64,000 nucleotides of DNA from Drechmeria coniospora (taxonomy: Eukaryota; Ascomycota; Sordariomycetes; Hypocreales; Ophiocordycipitaceae). This document shows, one piece after another, positions 61,514 through 64,000 of the stretch. The position numbers and the translations under genes are program-made. The first letter of the stretch is position 1. Every line of letters starts with the position of its first letter. Below the pieces are notes generated by a model that did no database searches, was not told the DNA's origin, and worked only from the letters and a program-made list of their open reading frames with translations. The DNA lies in assembly GCF_001625195.1 (NCBI RefSeq), contig NC_054391.1:8136552-8200551 (forward strand). Reading direction: 5' to 3'.

Positions 61514-62419
61514 TCTTGAAATAAAGAGGGGAAATACCTCTTGGAATAAAGGGGTAAAATAGGAAGGGTATACAATAGAAGTTTAGTTATACGGACTATC
61601 CAAAATGGATATTAATTAAGGCTATTAGTAATAAAAGGAAGTGCACCAGTTAGTAACTAGGCGAGAAATACAGATTTAAATAAGTTAAATAGTACTAAGA
61701 GACAATTTAAAAAGAAAGACTATTATATTTCTTGCACTTATTTGTACGTATGCGTCTTGCGTACTTTACTATCTAAGAGTATAGGAAAGGGAGGACTATT
61801 TTATACCTAAGAGGTAGTACCTTAATTAGTGTAATGTATACGTATTGGAATTCTGTCTAATTCTATATAATATATCTCCGAACAATCTGCTTGCATTCAA
61901 TACAGCTCCAAATACTCTAGTTAAGTTATACTACCAGTTAGTTACAACTAGCAGGGTTAATTAGTATTTGGGTTCGGTCGCAACAGTACAGCAGTAGTAC
62001 AGCAGTAGTCGAGCGGGCCAGTAGTAATACTACTAGCAAGCAACTGCTAGTTGCAGTTGGGTAGGTCCTACCGCGCAACAGTAGTACTATTGGCGGGCAA
62101 CTACTAGTAGTAGTTAGGAGTGCATTAATTGACGGCCCGATTAATAATCTTACTTAGTCAACTAAGTACTACTTGCATATAACGCGCAATAGTAGTAAAT
62201 TAGCTAAGCAGTAGTACTATTATTAGTAATACTAAGTCTAAGTAAGGAGAATTTATATAGTAAGTACAATTCGTTAACTCAATATACTACTTATACGTAC
62301 AGTACAATAGTAGTATATTGGCAAGCAGTAGTACTGCTGCCAGGTATTGCAAATAGCAATACATAGGATAGTATCCTATTTAGGTAGTCTTACTAGTATA
62401 AATACTAGTAATTTTAACA
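61514..62419 (-). repeat. 5' LTR of Copia C3 (906 bp)
   Basis: Starts directly after the primer site and ends TTTTAACA. Slightly shorter than the C2 LTRs. Confidence 0.9.
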
Positions 62420-64000
62420 GTATTTTACTTTATTCCCCTTTAAGAAATACTAATTAGTAAATAACCTTTTAAAAGCTATCTTATCCTATAAGTTAAAAAG
62501 AACTAATAAAATAATCCTATTAAATTTAAAGTATATTTAGTAGCTAAAGGATTTATATAGATTAAAGGTCTTAACTACCTAAAGACCTTTATAGCTATAA
62601 GTATTCTATCTACCTAAAGGATACTACTAGCTCTTACTACTTAAAACATTAGTATATTAAATAAATTGACTTTATTAGTACTTTCCTAAACAGTAAGCTA
62701 TCTAAAGTTAATTATCTTAAAATCCCCAATAGACTAAAAGTATTTATTAGTTTTAATAAGACTAATAACCTAAGTAAGTAACTAACTAAGCTAGACTATA
62801 ATTTAGTAGTTAAATAAGGTATCCTTTTAAAGAAAGTACTTTATAGTCTTAAATAAGGACCTAAAAAGTAGTAAGATATACTTACTAAACTACTTTATTA
62901 ATTTAAATATAGCCCTTTTATATTTAACCTAGCTATTTACTATAATAGTACTACTAATACCTACATAGTTAGCTATATTAATAACTATCTACTTATTAGG
63001 CCAAACCTTATATATATTAATAAGTTAAAACAAAAACTATATAAGGTTTACCTAATTAAAGATTATAAGTAGGCTATATTCTTTTTAGGTATATAGATTA
63101 ACTAAATAACTAAGATTATTACTCTTAGTTAAAAGGAGTATATTAAAAAAGTACTATTTTAATTTAAACTAAAGGGGGCTAAGGTAATAGTAATACTATT
63201 TTAGCTAGGTATACTTAAATAAGCAATAATAATACCTTTTCCTCTCTTACCTATAACTAAGTAACTAATATACTAATAGATAGTTAGAATTTTAATATAC
63301 CTAATACTATTAACTTAACTAAATATAGCCTTTATAATTTAATAGCTATCTTAGTATATATATTAAGCTACTAGTCTATAACTATTAATTAGTAAGAACC
63401 TCCTTTAATATTTAAAAGGAACTATAAACCTAACTATTTACTATTAATCTAAATCCTTAGTACTTAGTCTATTTAGATTTTTAAATAGTAACTTTATAAA
63501 TAACTTAAATTCCTCTAAATCTACCTATAGGTACTTCTTTACCTTAGTAGGTAGACTAATCTACTAAAAGTTAAAAAGGGTAAATATAATTACTCTTTTA
63601 ACTATAAAGGTAAAATCTAATACCCTACTAAAAGTAATTTAGGATCTTAAATAGCTAAATAGTCTATTTATAGAAATAGGTAAAAGTCTTTAAAAACCTA
63701 TTCTACTTTTATATAATAATAATAAATCTATCTCTAATACTAATAACTTAAATTAATACTCTTATACTAAGTATACCTTACTAAAGTTTTAGTATATTTA
63801 GTAAAAAGCAATAAGTAGCTTAGCTAAAATTAACTATCTTAATACTAAGTTAATACCTACTAATAGTCTTACTAAAGCCCTTACTGCTAATCCCTTCTAA
63901 TAATACCTTAGCCTATTAAGTCTTTAAAGGATTCCTATTTAGTAGTATCCTTACTAACTAAATAGAGGGGGTATTAAAATTATTAGTATATATACTAATA
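62420..64000 (+). pseudogene. Copia C4 fragment, RT to 3' LTR (runs off right edge)
   Basis: Plus-strand Copia sequence, the reverse complement of the 48480-49980 region of C2. Near 62540-62700 it reads AKGFI*IKGLNYLKTFIA, ancestral VAKGF-Q-KG-DY-ETFA of the RT. The polypurine tract GAGGGGG (63965-63971) is followed at 63972 by TATTAAAATTATTAG, the start of a C-type 3' LTR cut by the window edge. Almost no CA/TG left, so among the oldest elements. The left part is missing; C3 abuts it. Confidence 0.85.

Larger units (their letters stand above)
57644..62419 (-). mobile_element. Copia C3, 5' portion (integrase to 5' LTR)
   Basis: Colinear with C2 from about 50885 to 55019: integrase, 24-bp minisatellite (59284-59552), 9-bp array (60238-60322), gag, hairpin leader (about 61300-61470), primer site (61502-61513) and 5' LTR 61514-62419 (906 bp). 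RT, RNase H and the 3' LTR are absent here. C1 (42913-44635) holds the missing end of a similar copy and may be the same element split by F2 and a deletion, but no matching TSD proves this. A solo B LTR interrupts it at 58345. Confidence 0.83.

Overview
The window looks like a chromosome segment from a filamentous ascomycete (Pezizomycotina). The evidence is short 46-91 nt spliceosomal introns with GT/AG ends and CTAAC/CTGAC-like branch sites, fungal-type LEU4/leuA and SEC26 genes, and transposons that appear inactivated by repeat-induced point mutation (RIP): CA and TG are almost absent, TA is greatly over-represented, and decayed frames are full of TAG/TAA. The species cannot be named from the sequence alone.

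Layout. (1) 1-632 is the 5' part of a 2-isopropylmalate synthase gene on the minus strand, with its promoter to about 930. (2) About 930-35,050 is an AT-rich block of nested LTR retrotransposons. (3) 35,050-42,320 is a gene island of normal composition with three housekeeping genes: a UBTD-like ubiquitin-domain protein (+), mago nashi (-) and coatomer beta subunit SEC26 (+). mago and SEC26 share a 600-bp divergent promoter. (4) About 42,320-64,000 is a second nested-retrotransposon block.

The repeat blocks resolve into a few families, with boundaries set by matching LTR pairs and 5-bp target-site duplications (TSDs). Family A is a Ty3/Gypsy chromovirus with 201-bp LTRs (11,039-18,054 plus; 19,890-34,827 minus, interrupted; solo LTR 42,699-42,898). 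Family F is a second Ty3/Gypsy family with 171-bp LTRs (3,498-19,043 minus, interrupted; a truncated copy 44,636-57,643; four solo LTRs with TSDs). Families B and C are related Ty1/Copia elements with about 795-bp and 905-935-bp LTRs (B 20,273-27,362; C2 47,473-55,019; several fragments). Family D is a 160-bp LTR present as two solos and as a complete 592-bp miniature element (45,822-46,413). Family G is a 191-bp solo LTR-like repeat present twice.

The least expected observations are these. Families A, F and D all carry, just inside the 5' LTR, an 11-14 nt sequence exactly complementary to a site inside their own LTR, as expected for Tf1-type self-priming; in family A the pair covaries between two copies. 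Both Gypsy families also carry a decayed antisense reading frame between pol and the 3' LTR, with local similarity to each other. Copia B and C instead have a primer site matching the anticodon region of initiator tRNA-Met.

The three island genes encode conserved cellular functions (ubiquitin handling, exon-junction complex, COPI coat) and do not form a pathway. I see no biosynthetic cluster, CRISPR array, tRNA or rRNA gene.
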